Counted from the stretch's first letter, positions 1 to 11,902 are shown. The stretch: 64,000 nucleotides of DNA from Neoconidiobolus thromboides FSU 785 (GCA_025603075.1 MU626374.1:1-64000); one strand, 5' to 3'. A program made the numbers and translations. The notes: generated by a model from the sequence alone, not told the origin.

Positions 1-86
1 TAAAACTAAAATTTAAGCTAGATATCATGAAAAGAATAAGAAAGGGCAGTTAAAAGTGATAAACATAACGATCTAATATGCTAAAC

Positions 87-124
87 TATAATAATTTAAG
101 ACAATTTTGTCTTAAATTATTATA
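87..124. repeat. 38-bp near-perfect palindrome
   Basis: Two 18-bp arms (left arm TATAATAATTTAAGACAA) are exact reverse complements separated by TT. The element could extrude as a cruciform or be transcribed as a strong hairpin. Function is unknown. Confidence 0.8.
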
Positions 125-419
125 AAACGATAACATGGTAACTATAATATTTATTTGTATAAAAGAACATTTGAATTTGATCTTCGGTTTATAAATGCTA
201 GAGTAACTTACTGTGTTGATTTGCTAAAACTCGAAAACAACAAATAACATTAAAGGCCCGAAGTTTTTACCAAAAGCATTAAATAAAATTTGGGCTTTTT
301 CATGATTGATAAGCCTTATTTTACGAGTATTATTTTATAATAAAATAAAAATTTGTTATAATTAAAGTTACTTTTGAAGCTATGTATAGTGTAGTGAACA
401 ATACCAGAAATCAAAAAGG

Positions 420-426
420 TATATAA
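420..426 (+). promoter_or_regulatory. Probable TATA box
   Basis: TATATAA lies 61 nt upstream of the start codon at 487, followed by an A-rich, G-poor leader typical of fungal 5' UTRs. Confidence 0.55.
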
Positions 427-486
427 ACAAGAAAATAATGAACAAAAAAATCATCAAAAAATATATTCAAAACAAACAAATAAACA

Positions 487-1005
487 ATGAAATTCGCTTC
501 TGTCTTCCTTTTATCTTTAGTAGCTTTAGGTTACGCTAATGGTGCAGCTCAATCAACTCCTAGTATTCCACCAGCAGGTGAAATTATAACACCAACTTTG
601 GATACTACTCAAAAGAGTAATGTTCAAGGAAGAACTTTTGGTTTAATTGCTCATGTCTTAAAGACAACATTTAACTTATTATTTGGTAATTACAATGGAG
701 GTCATTATGGAAATGGAGGATATTACAATGGTTATCCATATTATAGCGGTATTACAGGATGGAATGGAGCTAATCAATTTTATGGAGCTGTTGATAATTA
801 CTATACTATCTATTCTCCAAGTATTAACTATATTAATAATGGTGATGGCACTTATACTCTTACTATTTATGGTATTAACGGAGTACAAAATGCATCTACT
901 CTCAGACTTATTTGTCCTGCCAATACTTTTAGAATTAGTAGATCTGGTAGTGGTTATCTCTGTCAGCTTCAACAAGATGCTTCTTGTAATGTCAACTATA
1001 TTTAA
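487..1005 (+). CDS. Small secreted Gly/Tyr/Asn-rich protein
   Basis: This intronless gene encodes 172 residues. A clear signal peptide covers residues 1 to about 20 (MKFASVFLLSLVALGYANGA), and there is no later membrane segment, so the product is probably secreted. A Thr/Pro-bearing stretch follows. Residues about 65-115 are rich in Gly, Tyr and Asn. The last third holds the only three cysteines of the mature protein (LICPANTF, YLCQLQ, ASCNV). I do not recognise the family. Size, signal peptide and composition fit a cell-wall or effector-like secreted protein, but that is inference. A TATA box 61 nt upstream and AATAAA just after the stop support expression. Overlapping frames on both strands are shadows of the repetitive codons. 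Confidence 0.75.
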   Translation: MKFASVFLLSLVALGYANGAAQSTPSIPPAGEIITPTLDTTQKSNVQGRTFGLIAHVLKTTFNLLFGNYNGGHYGNGGYYNGYPYYSGITGWNGANQFYGAVDNYYTIYSPSINYINNGDGTYTLTIYGINGVQNASTLRLICPANTFRISRSGSGYLCQLQQDASCNVNYI

Positions 1006-3671
1006 AAAATAAACTATTATTATATATTATATATCTTTAAATTTTATTTGATCCTATAATTAACTTTTCAAATAACTAAAACTAAGATTAAGACAACAGT
1101 TTATAAAGCACTATAACCTTTTTATTTTTCAAATAGATATTTGAACCTGAGCTTATAATTTATGTTTTAGTTTTAATAATAATACGAAATAATTCTAATT
1201 TTATAAATTATAGAATCCAATAAACAAATACCATATCACCCATATGGTGCATTAGTATCGCCATGAGCTTTTAAAACCAAAACAATTTAAAGTTTGTATT
1301 GTCAATTCTAACAATTAATGTTTCTGATGTTTGGTCAATGAGCGATCTAACATGATTTTTACGTTATAGGTATGTTGGTCAAAAATATCACAATAGATTA
1401 GAATTTTGCTCGAGTTTTCAATTTGGATCAATATCTTGAATATCTGTCTCTGATTATAAACGCTTGCACTTTGTCCAATAATAAAGAAATAAGGCTTGTA
1501 TACATACTATAAGTGGGAGATACAAGTCCTCTGTATATATACATAATGTTTTATAAAAAGCTTTAAAGTCTTTGGTTCAGTAATTTTATAAATTTTTATA
1601 GTAGATTTATAACATCGATTAACGATACCACAACTCATATAGTTAAAACCTTTGATTTTAAAATAATACCATTGATATTCAAAGTTTTATTAGCTTTATA
1701 AATAAGAAAGATTCTGTTTGATACGATTTCTTTGATGTCTTTTATTAGAAACTAGAAAATAATAAAGGCCAAGTCATTTGTTATATCAGTTGGTTACAAT
1801 CAATCCCAGTTCTATCTAAGGACTAAGTAATTCAGTAATAACGAATGAAGCAGCTGAAGCTCTTTTTAGTGCAACTGGGCATTTGACTTATTAATATGAA
1901 TGATAGTAGTGTCATTGTTGAAGTTAGCAGATCTATACTGATTTGAGAGTAACTGTAGTAACTAGCAATCGATTGATTTATTTCTATAATTATAATATGT
2001 ATTTGATTAGATTTAATTGAATTATATTGACTTTGACTAATTCAATATTAGCACTATTAATTTCGATCATTATAAACTTATGTTCAGTGACATAAAAGGT
2101 AAGGAATGAAACTTTATCAATACTAACCAAAGTAAGCAATGATTTTATTGGGTTTTGTATTGGTCACATTGAATCCTTTATTAAACAATACAGTTGAATT
2201 TTTGTCCTCATTCCTATCTTCTATTTTATAAGTTATATTATTTGTTAGAATAAGATTGTTCAGTTTAAAAAACCTTTCAAATACATTATCATTTAGTTTG
2301 TGCTATATTTCGAATAATGTTATTTTATTTTCAATATAATAATATTTTAGATCAAGTTTTATTATTATACTCAAGCATCCTTTTTATCATATATAATTAG
2401 TATCTCTTGAGGAATTCCATCGTTTAATTCAGTACAAGTACAATATCACCAAGTACCAATCCTTCATAGGATTTGGATACACCGATACATGATTAACCAT
2501 TATAATTAAGAGTAGTGAAATTCTTATTTCTCTTGTCAATTTTTTTGTTTAAAAATTTTATTAACAATCTTTCTGGTCAAATACCGCTTAAAGGTGGAAA
2601 AGTAATGAAACCAAAAAAAACATCACCATATAGTTAATACAAGTGCTAACCAAAAAACTTGAAAAATAGTCTGCTACGGTAAAGGTTAAAGTTGAGGAAG
2701 GTTAGAGCAGGGTTTAATTTTATTAGTTAAAACGAGTTAATTAGCTTCTGCTCACATATTACTTACTACTTGAAAACCAACACCTTATCAAAACGAATAG
2801 AAATTTGCAAAAAGACCCTTACTGTTCTTAATTGTGACCCAGTTACCTTTAAAATTATAAATGATTTTAATTTGCATTAATCTTGATTAAGTAATGAGTA
2901 TTTTTGATATTGGAATACGAACTCAAACGAAAGAAGCAAGTTTAGAATTTGCTAAAGGATTAGGGTTATTACAACCACGTACATTAAACGCGTTCATTAT
3001 CAATCTTCAGTTTATTTAAAAACTTAACTTACACATGGAATAAAATCCATATTAAGATGTAATAATCGAAAATGTCAAAAAAAAACTCCATTTTACGTGG
3101 TAGTATTTTTCAAAAATCAAAACTAACAATAAGTAAAACAATAAGTTAATCAGTTGCCATTTACTTAAAATGACTATTGAAGAGGCCTCCTTACATACCC
3201 AGTTTTCAAAAAGTACAGTTATGTAATGGAATAAAAAGTTTAAAAATAGGTCAATTAGACAAATCAATTTTACTATAAAAAAATAGGTAGTAAAAACTTC
3301 ATGATCAAAGCTATCAATTTTATTTATACAAAATAGGAATAGAAAAAGAAAGCCTAGAAAGTGATGCTTAATAATTTAAATTAAAAAAATAAAGTTTATT
3401 TATGTTCCAGATATAATTCTAATAGTATTGGTTGTTTTCCCCCTAAAGGTTACAATTTTGAAATGTATTGTAAACATATCAGACTTATAAATTGGAGCTT
3501 ATCAATCATTAGCAATTAGCGTTGAAAAATATGAATAGTTGAAATACTAAAAAACACATCAACTTTTTAATGCTTTATTGACTATAATAAGCAAATAAAT
3601 AAATAAGAATACAAGATTCTTATTATAATTAATTCAGTGATAAGAGTTGCACCTTGTCAATTATTTTTAAG
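1006..3671. other. Gene-free region with one MITE copy
   Basis: About 2.7 kb separate the secreted-protein gene from the TAF6 stop codon. All frames are rich in stops, and the longest open frame (71 codons, minus strand, 3052-3267) shows no recognisable domain. The only structured item I see is a degenerate copy of the 105-bp inverted-repeat family at about 2545-2631. Confidence 0.5.
2545..2631 (-). repeat. MITE-like 105-bp repeat, degenerate copy A
   Basis: The copy is in reverse orientation. It keeps the core CAAATACCGCTTAAAGGTGG, the GAAACC segment and the right end ACATCACCATAT. The left terminal repeat is lost. Confidence 0.7.
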
Positions 3672-5509
3672 TTATTTTCTATGCCGTTTAGATTCCTTTT
3701 CTGCCTTAGTTTTGATTTCAGAATCATGTTTGATTATTGCGATTTCTCTTTCCATCATCTTTTTTTTAGATGAATTTAATATTCGATGAATATAAGCATT
3801 GATAGCATAATGCTGGGGAGATTGAACTATTTGATCATATAAAGGTTGAAATTTAATTAACTCCTTTAATTCTAAATCACTCAAACCTCCCTTATCAACT
3901 TTTTTAAGTTTTTTCTTTTCTGCCGCTTCGGCTAAGTATTCCTAAATAGTAATTATTAATTGTTTCCAAAAAAAATTCCATAGTTTGATCCTTATCTTTA
4001 TTTTACTTACCGTGATGCACTCAACACATTTTGTAACTTTATCAGAGTCTTTTTTAGATGTAAAACTAGATAGCCTAACGCTGATTTCAGATATATAAGG
4101 TGTAATCATATCATCAAAGTATAAAAGCCCTAATGCTTTAATTCCGATGATACCACCGTAGACAAATGATAGTGGATTTTTGGGATCCATAATAGCTTTA
4201 GCTAATGTAGTGAGTAATCGTTTTTTTAAATTAGGTAATCTATACTCTATCTTTACAAATATCTTTTTTATAAGTTCACATGCTTGTTTTCGAATATCCC
4301 AATGTAATAGTCCATTAACTTCATTTTTTCCTATCTTTTTTTTGAACAAACAAAGCATACACGTCATTGAAATTGGATCTAACTTTAACATAATTCAATA
4401 TTGATAATATAAATAACCATCATGCTTACGTATGGAGTACAAGTAAAGAAAGGATTAGATATTATTTTATCTAAAGCATTTAGTAAAGAATTCAAAATAG
4501 TTATAGCGCCCATGTGCTTTGAAATCTAAAAACAAATAAGTACTAAAAATAAAAATAACTTTAAATTACCGTTAAATTGATGTATTTTATTATGTAAGGT
4601 AGTAATGGCAACGCCCTTGGGTCCCTGTTTAATGCATTATATGCGGTGTTCAAGCATTCCAAGTTGCCACTAATCAAAACATCTGCAATCTCTTTAAATC
4701 TATCTTTTTGTTCTTGAGTAAGAATATACACTATTTCTGGCCTTTGTTCCAAATCTTTATCTATTATTTTTCGATTGTTTACATCCTTTTCTTTGTCATT
4801 ATTGGTAGCATTTTCATCTGTGTTATTTACAACATCTGAATTTTATTAGTATTTACTTTTTATCTTTAAGATAATCTTACATTGGTTCAAATGATTTTTT
4901 ATTTTAATAGGTACACCTTCAACTGACAGCCAATCCGCTAGTTTAAGTTATTTGAAAAAGTAATAAAGATAATTTGAAATAGAATTACCAGCCAAATAAC
5001 TATCTTCAGGTAGATCCGGAAGCGGAGAAGCTATAAATTTTTCCAAATCAATCGCTTGCTCATTTAAATAAAATATTTCATTTTTGCCATATTTCAGTTT
5101 GCCAAACTCAGCTCTATATTCAGTATTGAATCCATATATTGGCTTGATAAAAATTTTAGTTAGATATTATTAAAACACAGCAGTTTTACCTCTTCATTTT
5201 TTAATCTCAAAGCATGATTGATATCTTCGATAGTAATTGTTGTCCTTCTACCATGTTTCATAAACTTCGTAGCTTCCTTTTTATATTATATAAAGTTTAT
5301 TTTATATCAATGTAAAATTTTACCTGTATTGTTTGTTTGATTCGGAACTCAACATCATTTGCTAATGTAGATATGCTGCTTTCAGATAATGAATTAATAC
5401 CTATTGAACTTGCAGTCTCCTTTTATAATATTTTAAATGGTTTTGAAATTGAATTATTTAAGGTACATACTTCGATTGCTTCTACAGGATAGATTGAATC
5501 AGTGTCCAT
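3672..5509 (-). CDS. TAF6: TAF6, histone-fold subunit of TFIID and SAGA-type complexes
   Basis: TAF6 pairs with TAF9 through a histone fold and helps build the TFIID core. Nine exons give 478 residues: complement(3672..3941, 4011..4382, 4430..4525, 4570..4835, 4881..4937, 4989..5142, 5190..5276, 5324..5419, 5471..5509). All phases close and introns are 44-69 nt. Residues about 20-75 form the histone fold (SSISTLANDVEFRIKQTIQE, ITIEDINHALRLKN), followed by the family stretch PIYGF. After a charged linker, residues about 230-410 match the TAF6 C-terminal HEAT domain (ALNRDPRALPLLPYI, SNPFFTCTPYLDPISMTCML, HWDIRKQACEL). A Lys-rich tail ends the protein. For exon 8 the acceptor that keeps phase is AAAG at 4384-4383. 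The gene shares a 224-bp divergent promoter with the TFIIE-beta gene. Family assignment is confident; single splice sites slightly less so. Confidence 0.92.
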
Positions 5510-5733
5510 TTAATAAAAGTTTAGCATTAATCAAACAATATGGCTTAAATAAGTTTAAATTTATTAATCTCAATTTAGTGATAAAATTTTATGAAATTTT
5601 GGACAAACCAAAATGAACAAATCCAATCCTTAGTAGTCATAGAACTAGTTTTAGACCAAGTAAAATTCAAAGTGTATAAATTCATTAGTTAAAATCTTAA
5701 TCTTTCTTTTGAATTTCTTGAAATTTTCAAACT
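5510..5733. promoter_or_regulatory. Shared divergent promoter of TAF6 and TFIIE-beta
   Basis: Only 224 bp separate the two start codons, so the two core-promoter factor genes must share regulatory DNA. The stretch is AT-rich and I see no clear TATA box facing either gene. Confidence 0.7.
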
Positions 5734-6877
5734 ATGGGAGGACAAGATAAGCTATTAGATGATGCAAAAAAATTCCGACGGGCAATAGCTAGTCAAGAGG
5801 TTTTTAGTAAGCCAGTAATTCGGCCTATGGCTGATAAATATGGCCTTAACAGAGGGAAAGGGAATAAAATTCAGAGTTTAGCTGAAGAAGAAGAAAAGAA
5901 GCAAAAAGCAGAAGAGAGGAAGCGTATGATTAAAGAAAGTAAACATGATTGAAAATTGATCTTCTTTTCTAATATCTTCAACTTAGGCCAATCAAAGGGT
6001 ATTGCCCCAAAAGCTTCTATGAGTTCGGCATATGAAGCTATTGAATTATTAAAAGTAATAACTCCATTGTTTTGAATTGGTTAATATTAAATTGAACTTA
6101 GAGAACACGTGAACCCAAAACAATTAAACAAATAATCAAGGAGCTTAATCTCGATGAATGGGAAGAAGCTGGGTTATATAGTTTTTTAACAGGTACTGAT
6201 AAAGCCACACATAATCTTACGAATGATACATTTGAGTTTAAAGTAAATTTTAACCAAAAAGTCATGGAACTACTAATTATATAAGCCCGATCATGATGTC
6301 AAAAACTGTGAAGATTTATTAAGAATTGTTCACTCACAATATAGAGATAATTTAAATGGGGAAGATGATTCACCAATTGCTTTTGAAATGAAAAAACTCA
6401 TTGAATGTGCACAAGATCCAATTCCTTTTGCTGAAGAACTTTTAGCTAAAAATCAAGTGTACGCTTTTAGAGGAAAAGAACAGGTGATTAAAAATTTGTA
6501 TTATAATACATATACTGCACCATGTGAACTTGCTTCTGGTATAAATCCATCAACCTAAATTTCAATAGCATTGATTGTTTTTTATTTAGAATTTAAAAAT
6601 ATGTGGAAGAAACTTAAGATCCCAGATGAAGCGGATCTTATCTCACAAATGGAGAAAAGTAAGTAAAATGAAATTTAGTCGTTTTCTTTTATTGATCTTA
6701 TTATAGAGGGTCTAAGGACTATGGAGACCTTTGTTAAAAAGGAACTTCCAGAGGTAATTAGAATTAGTTATTTAATGTCATAAACTATAAAAAAATTTGA
6801 AGGATACTAAACCAATTATTAAAAAACCTCGTCAATCGAATCGTAAGCAAAAGGTTACCAATACTCATTTGCTTTAA
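5734..6877 (+). CDS. TFA2: Transcription initiation factor TFIIE, beta subunit
   Basis: TFIIE-beta binds single-stranded promoter DNA and helps load TFIIH on the RNA polymerase II pre-initiation complex. Seven exons give 285 residues: join(5734..5938, 5987..6054, 6102..6242, 6286..6538, 6590..6658, 6707..6753, 6803..6877). The N-terminus is charged. Then come the first winged helix (TREPKTIKQIIKELNLDEW), the second (PDHDVKNCEDLLRIVHSQY, KNQVYAFRGKEQVIKNLYYN), the LWK-like motif FKNMWKKLKIP, and the basic C-terminal segment KKPRQSNRKQKVTNTHLL. Two donors, 5924 and 5939, fit the first intron in the same phase. I chose 5939 because the 48-nt intron matches its neighbours. The gene is divergent from TAF6. 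Identification rests on the ordered motifs, and I am confident. Confidence 0.88.
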
Positions 6878-8353
6878 ATGACAGATTCTATTTAAAAAAG
6901 AGTATACCCTCTTAGCCTTACTGCACTTTAATTTTCAAATGGAGTACCTTAACGCTATACAACCTTACCACTTATAACGAACCGAGTTTTATTCTTATTA
7001 TGAACTATAATAATAAATATATATGCTACATGAAAGCTCTGTACAAAGTAGCTTACTAAATTACATTATTTCTATCTGTTAGTTCTCATAGCTTTAACCT
7101 GAATTCTTTGAATTCTATAAATTATTGAAAATAGATATTTTTAAAAATTAACATTAAGTATACATGTTGTTTAGTCTTACATGCTAGCCACTTAATTTTT
7201 GCATAATATTAGTGTATAATACTCAGTTATAAACGTTTACAATTTTAAGTTAAAGATTTAACTTAAAATAAGGTTCAAATAGATATAAAACAAAACTTAA
7301 ATCCTCCTCTTCAATAGTTAAAAGGAATAAAGTTTAAACTCGTTTTCAATTGAATATTTTTACTTCTTCCACTGTCTAAAAGACTTACAATCTTTTTTTT
7401 CTTTTTGTCATTTTGTTTGCTTTTTAAGAATAAAAGATGGAAAATCATTAGATAATTTTTTGAAAAAAATATCCCCCAAAAAATTGTCAATTGTAAAATA
7501 TAAACTATAAAAATTATAAAGTCCAATTTAAATTGTTAATGTATTTATATCATATATTATATATTGTATATTATATTATATATTATATATTATATCATCA
7601 TAAAAATGGATACTTTTTTATTATTGATTGTTTGAGCGAGTAGCTCGTGAGTCTTGTGTTTGAGTAAAAGCTGGACATTTTCATGTTTTTATTAAAATAG
7701 CTTCGAAGAAATATATAGAAATTGCTTTTGAAACTTCCTTAAGTGGCGAAGGGGGCTCATTCCACTATAATAAGTTTTTTGTGATATCAAAAAAATTCAC
7801 ACTGTTTTTGATTATTTAGAATCAATCCAAAAATTCCACTATTTTATAAATAATAAAATGGAAAAATTAAAAATTACTATCATAAGAATGATAAAGTTTA
7901 ATATATAATGCCGCATAAGAACATGGAGGGATTAATATGTGTTCTCTTAATAAGTTTACTGTAATGAAAATAAGAATAGATTATGGAACTTTGATGGAGA
8001 AATAATAATTTGGCCATGAATTAAGTTGATAGATAATAGTATAGTATTTTGATAAGTAATATATGTACTATATGCCATTGATTATAATAAATAATAACTA
8101 ATAAAGAACAGGTTAAAAAGGATATCCATTATTGAAAAGGAAGCTTAATTTCAAGATTTTTTGAGCATAGAATTTATTCTTTATTTTTGTTATAATTTAA
8201 GAAGCCAATTTCTAGTTAAATAATATGACGGACAAATTTTAACACGGAGGATTGAATTGAATGGGAAAATTATATAAATCAAACAAAAGCTCTTGAAAGT
8301 CATTGATTTTTATTTTCAACTGAATTATTAAATAAATAAGAAAAAAAGAAAGC
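6878..8353. other. Gene-free region
   Basis: About 1.5 kb with no supported gene. It contains a TA-rich simple stretch at about 7548-7600 (TATATTATATTATATAT-type). A 71-codon minus-strand frame at 7311-7526 is hydrophobic and Lys-rich by composition only. Confidence 0.45.
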
Positions 8354-9097
8354 ATGAGTACTACTGATACTACACCTCAAATATCGGATGAAGCGATGGA
8401 TCAAGGGATGAGTTTATTAGAAGAACTAATGACTAAACTTTCTGGTGTTGCATTTGGTACCTTACTTGCTATGGGTATTATTATGTTTATAATTGGTACT
8501 ATATTACTTGTAAAAAATCGACGAGCTATCAAAATTTTATATTTTTATTCAGGCTTAAAATTTTTTACAATGTTATCTTTTATGATTGGTTTATTTATAT
8601 TATCTAAAAAGGAAGTGGAAACTTCTACTCCATTTTTTATATTAGGCGGTTCAAGTTTAGCAGTGGGTTTAGTTGGTGCTGTTATTTCAGCTTGTTTCGG
8701 TCGATTTGGTATAATTGTGTTGGGTTTACAAGCTGGTTGGTCTATTTGGTCTATATTTTCTGTATTTATAAAAAATCAAATAGTTAATTTATCTGTGGGA
8801 TTAGTTGTTGCTGTTATATTTGCTATTATCTGTGGTGTATTTAAACGACCAATGGAAATTTTGATTGCTTCTTTTACAGGTGCTAATAACTTTTCTTTTG
8901 GTTTATTATATATTATTGTTTCGATCCTTGGTTTTGCTGGTTCCCCCGCATTAGCTTTTGAAAAAGCTTTCCCTTATGGTTCGATTGCTGCTTTAGTTTT
9001 AACTCTAATCCTCTTTATTGTTTCTATGTGGTATCATTATTCTGCTTTTGTAGATGCAAGAAGAGCAGAACATCAACCACTTATGGCTGAAGTTTAA
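8354..9097 (+). CDS. Seven-helix membrane protein, TMEM198/DUF4203-like, intronless paralogue
   Basis: The product is 247 residues with about seven hydrophobic segments (roughly residues 32-55, 62-82, 89-112, 117-138, 143-163, 169-190, 205-228) and a short polar tail ending EHQPLMAEV. Pattern and spacing match the DUF4203/TMEM198-type seven-helix family: a basic loop after helix 1 (VKNRRAIKILYFYSGLKFF), the GLVGAVISACFGRFG block, and CGVFKRPMEILIASFTGANN. Relatives lie at 40307-41410 and 51446-52279. The block equivalent to the third is VVNRRLIKFLYFVSGVQIF. Unlike those two, this copy has no introns. It is probably a plasma-membrane or endomembrane protein; I infer no biochemical function. 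The A-rich leader directly upstream of the ATG fits a fungal start. Confidence 0.75.
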   Translation: MSTTDTTPQISDEAMDQGMSLLEELMTKLSGVAFGTLLAMGIIMFIIGTILLVKNRRAIKILYFYSGLKFFTMLSFMIGLFILSKKEVETSTPFFILGGSSLAVGLVGAVISACFGRFGIIVLGLQAGWSIWSIFSVFIKNQIVNLSVGLVVAVIFAIICGVFKRPMEILIASFTGANNFSFGLLYIIVSILGFAGSPALAFEKAFPYGSIAALVLTLILFIVSMWYHYSAFVDARRAEHQPLMAEV

Positions 9098-9960
9098 ATA
9101 TTCTTATATTTGTCTATAATTTATATATGAAATTTCAATATAAAAAAATTGTAAATTTATAATTATCTAATTTGTCTTAATTATTATTATTTTAAAAATA
9201 CAGTAAATTGAATTCATATTATTTAATATTGTAAAACTTGATTTTATTGAAATTATAATGAAAAAATGCTATTATTTTTTTAAACATACCAGCTCAATAA
9301 AGACAAGGTAGTGGTTTATTTCAGGAATATCAAAATTAGAAATAGCTCATTCAATGTGTGACCCAATCAATAGGTATTAGGAGGGAGAGAGACAAGGACT
9401 ATGCAACCATTTATAACCTTTTTTAGATCTAGAGGCACCATGAAAATATGTTTACATCTCCTGAAGAATAATGCTATTACTTTTAAAGTTGGCTCTCTTA
9501 GAATTAGGTATTTTATTCCTTTTTATTTCTTTTTCCACAATTTAAGTAAAGCATTGAATGGAAACCTTAGCAACATTTGATAAAGATAAAAAAAATCCAA
9601 AAAGACGACAAACGAAATAAATAAAAAGCCAAGAATATTCTTTGATTTTATAGACAATTTTTTGCAACCTGTAGTAAAAATAATTCTAACAATGGGACTT
9701 GCACCTAGTTCAATAACTAACCTGGGATCTTCTAGAGTAGTTTGGTCATCCTTCTATAAGAAAGACTCAACCATTAAAACACCTGGGGATGTCCGGATTG
9801 GTTTCATTCTTTATTCACTTTTTAAATATCGCCTATATACTTATTATAATTATCTGATGTTTAAGTTTAATTTTATACTTTATTATAAAAAATTAAATAG
9901 CATTTTAAAGCAATCCTGATATAAGGGTAAAACTGATTTTTTTAATTACTTTTAATTATC

Positions 9961-10066
9961 ATATGGGGATGTTTTTTTAGTTTAGTTACTTTTTCCATCT
10001 TTTAAGCACTATTTGAGTGGAAAGACTGTTGGTAAAATTCTTAAATACAAAAATATATCCTCATAT
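9961..10066 (+). repeat. MITE-like repeat copy B
   Basis: A 106-bp copy with ends ATATGGGGATGT and ATATCCTCATAT and the core TTTTAAGCACTATTTGAGTG. An inverted degenerate partner begins 50 bp downstream. Confidence 0.85.
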
Positions 10067-10116
10067 TTTATTTATTATAGTTTAATATTTTTGATAAATA
10101 AGCTAAATATATAAAA

Positions 10117-10195
10117 ATGTATTTTTTATTTAAAAATTTTATTGATAGCTTTTTTATTCAAATACATTTAAGAAATAGAAAAAGAACAAAATTAG
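10117..10195 (-). repeat. MITE-like repeat copy C, strongly degenerate
   Basis: In reverse orientation it keeps ATGTATTTTTTATTTAAAAA, ATTCAAATACATTTAAGAAA and the Lys-coding A-rich part. The GGGG/CCCC tips are lost. Confidence 0.5.
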
Positions 10196-10539
10196 AAAAG
10201 CATTCTTATATAGTTGATTTAGAAACTAAACTTCTTAATATACCCAGTTATTTTAAATTTAGAAAGTAAATAAACATTAAAAAAAGTTTTTTAGTTGTTT
10301 TTTAAATTAATTAAAGTTAGGCAAGAAACTAATAGCACTTTTATTTTTATTTTTATTTAAAAAAAGCTTTAATTGGTTTTTAGATTTTTAACAGTTTTTT
10401 TGTTTTCTTATTACGCCAGATTCTGCTATAATAAATAATACCTTTTTTTAAACCCAGTTTGATATTTTTTAATTATTTTCCCTGATTTAAGCTAACTGTT
10501 TAATCCCTTGTTTTAATAAAAATGCTTTAAGCTTCAATA

Positions 10540-11167
10540 TGTGGAATCTGATACTCAGTGTTTAGAGTCAAGAACAGCTATTGCTGGGTTGATTACATTA
10601 TAAGTCGAAAGGTCTTAGTTTATGTAACTAAGATAGACTTGACTTATGAAGAATAGCATGTAATAGGCTACAGATTATTTAAAACAAATAGAATAGATGA
10701 TACTGTGAAATATCCCTTTGTCAGTCCCATGGTTAGTTATAGCATAACAATCGCCTAAGCTGTTGTGTTCTCGAGTTCAGAGAAAATCAATCCCACGTTC
10801 TTAGTTTGATTTGCTATGAGAATTTCTAGCTCCATCTCAAAGAACATCATCTTCTCATTTTGATATTTATACTTTTCAGAGTATAAAAGAGTTTACAAAG
10901 TATAGTAATTCGAGGCTTTTTAACTGTATTATTTCCTGATATCTCGTACATTTAATAAAACCACTAAGTTTTCTTAATAGTGTTTTACGTAGATTTTACA
11001 TTAGTGTTGTCTATTCTGTTTGTCTTATATAGCTTGTAACCTATTACGTCCTATTCCTCATAACCCGAGTCTATCTTAGTTACATAAACTAAGACTTTTC
11101 GACTTATAGTGTAATCAACCCATCAATGGCTGTTCTTGACTCTAAACACTGAGTACCAGATTTCACA
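10540..11167. mobile_element. 628-bp non-autonomous element with 134-bp terminal inverted repeats
   Basis: The left arm (10540-10673, starting TGTGGAATCTGATACTCAGT) reappears inverted at 11033-11167 (ending ACTGAGTACCAGATTTCACA). By eye the arms differ at roughly 13 of 134 positions, mostly transitions. The 360-bp centre has no long reading frame, so the element would depend on a transposase elsewhere. No clear target-site duplication is visible (AATA on the left, AATT on the right). Confidence 0.8.
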
Positions 11168-11450
11168 AATTATATCATTATATGGTATATATTTTTAATT
11201 AGTACCTAACTTTAGCTTTATTTTTATTTATAAATTTTTATAAGCTGTATAGTTAATCAATAATGATCAATAATATAATAACAGTTTATCGTTATTGAAT
11301 AATCTAAAATTAGATTTAATAAAAAGTATTGACTAAATAAGCAGTATTTTTTTAAATAAAATATTAGTTTTTATTAAACAGATTGCTAACTAAATTTAAT
11401 CAGATATAAGCACTAATTTTAATCCCCCTAACCTAGCTTTATTAAGAATA

Positions 11451-11555
11451 TATGGGGCTGTTTTTTTTAGTTTCATTATTTTTCCATTTTTTAAGCACTA
11501 TTTGAGCAGAAAGTTTGTTAGTAAAATTCTTAAACACAAAAGTATATCCCCAGAT
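11451..11555 (+). repeat. MITE-like repeat copy D
   Basis: TATGGGGCTGT left end, core TTTTTTAAGCACTATTTGAG, right end AAAAGTATATCCCCAGATAT. Confidence 0.85.
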
Positions 11556-11800
11556 ATTACTTGGTTTGATGTCAAAAGCGTATAGCCATTTAAAAAATAA
11601 ATTAAAGGAAGTGAATTTTTTTGATGTCAACCCGTATTATATACTGAAGGGTTTAATACTAAATCGATGTCTTTATATGTATGTGAAATTATAAGAGAAA
11701 TTAATACATATGAAAATAATAATAGCTTAAATGAATAAAAAAAATATCATACTCTTTTAAATTGTATCCAATTCACAAGATCGTCCCTTTAGGAATAAAA

Positions 11801-11902
11801 TATGGGGCTGTTTTTTTGGCTTCATTACTTTTTCTCTTTCAAGCGCTATTTGAGCTCAAAATTTGTTAGTAAAAGTCTTAAATATAAAAATACGTCCCCA
11901 TA
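11801..11902 (+). repeat. MITE-like repeat copy E
   Basis: TATGGGGCTGT left end, core CAAGCGCTATTTGAG, right end AAAAATACGTCCCCATAT. It shares the CTGT variant of the left end with copy D, which suggests the two are sister copies. Confidence 0.85.

Larger units (their letters stand above)
1..486. other. Upstream region of the first gene
   Basis: No coding region is supported here. It holds a 38-bp palindrome at 87-124 (listed separately), a loose inverted repeat between about 252 and 298 (AAGGCCC against GGGCTTTT), and the TATA box and A-rich leader of the gene that starts at 487. Confidence 0.5.

Noticed and set aside
9662-9919. 85-codon plus-strand frame considered as a transposase fragment
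   Set aside because: It starts with TTG and neither strand gives a recognisable transposase motif, so it is too weak to call.
11442-11630. 62-codon minus-strand frame
   Set aside because: Mostly repeat copy D; no conserved domain.
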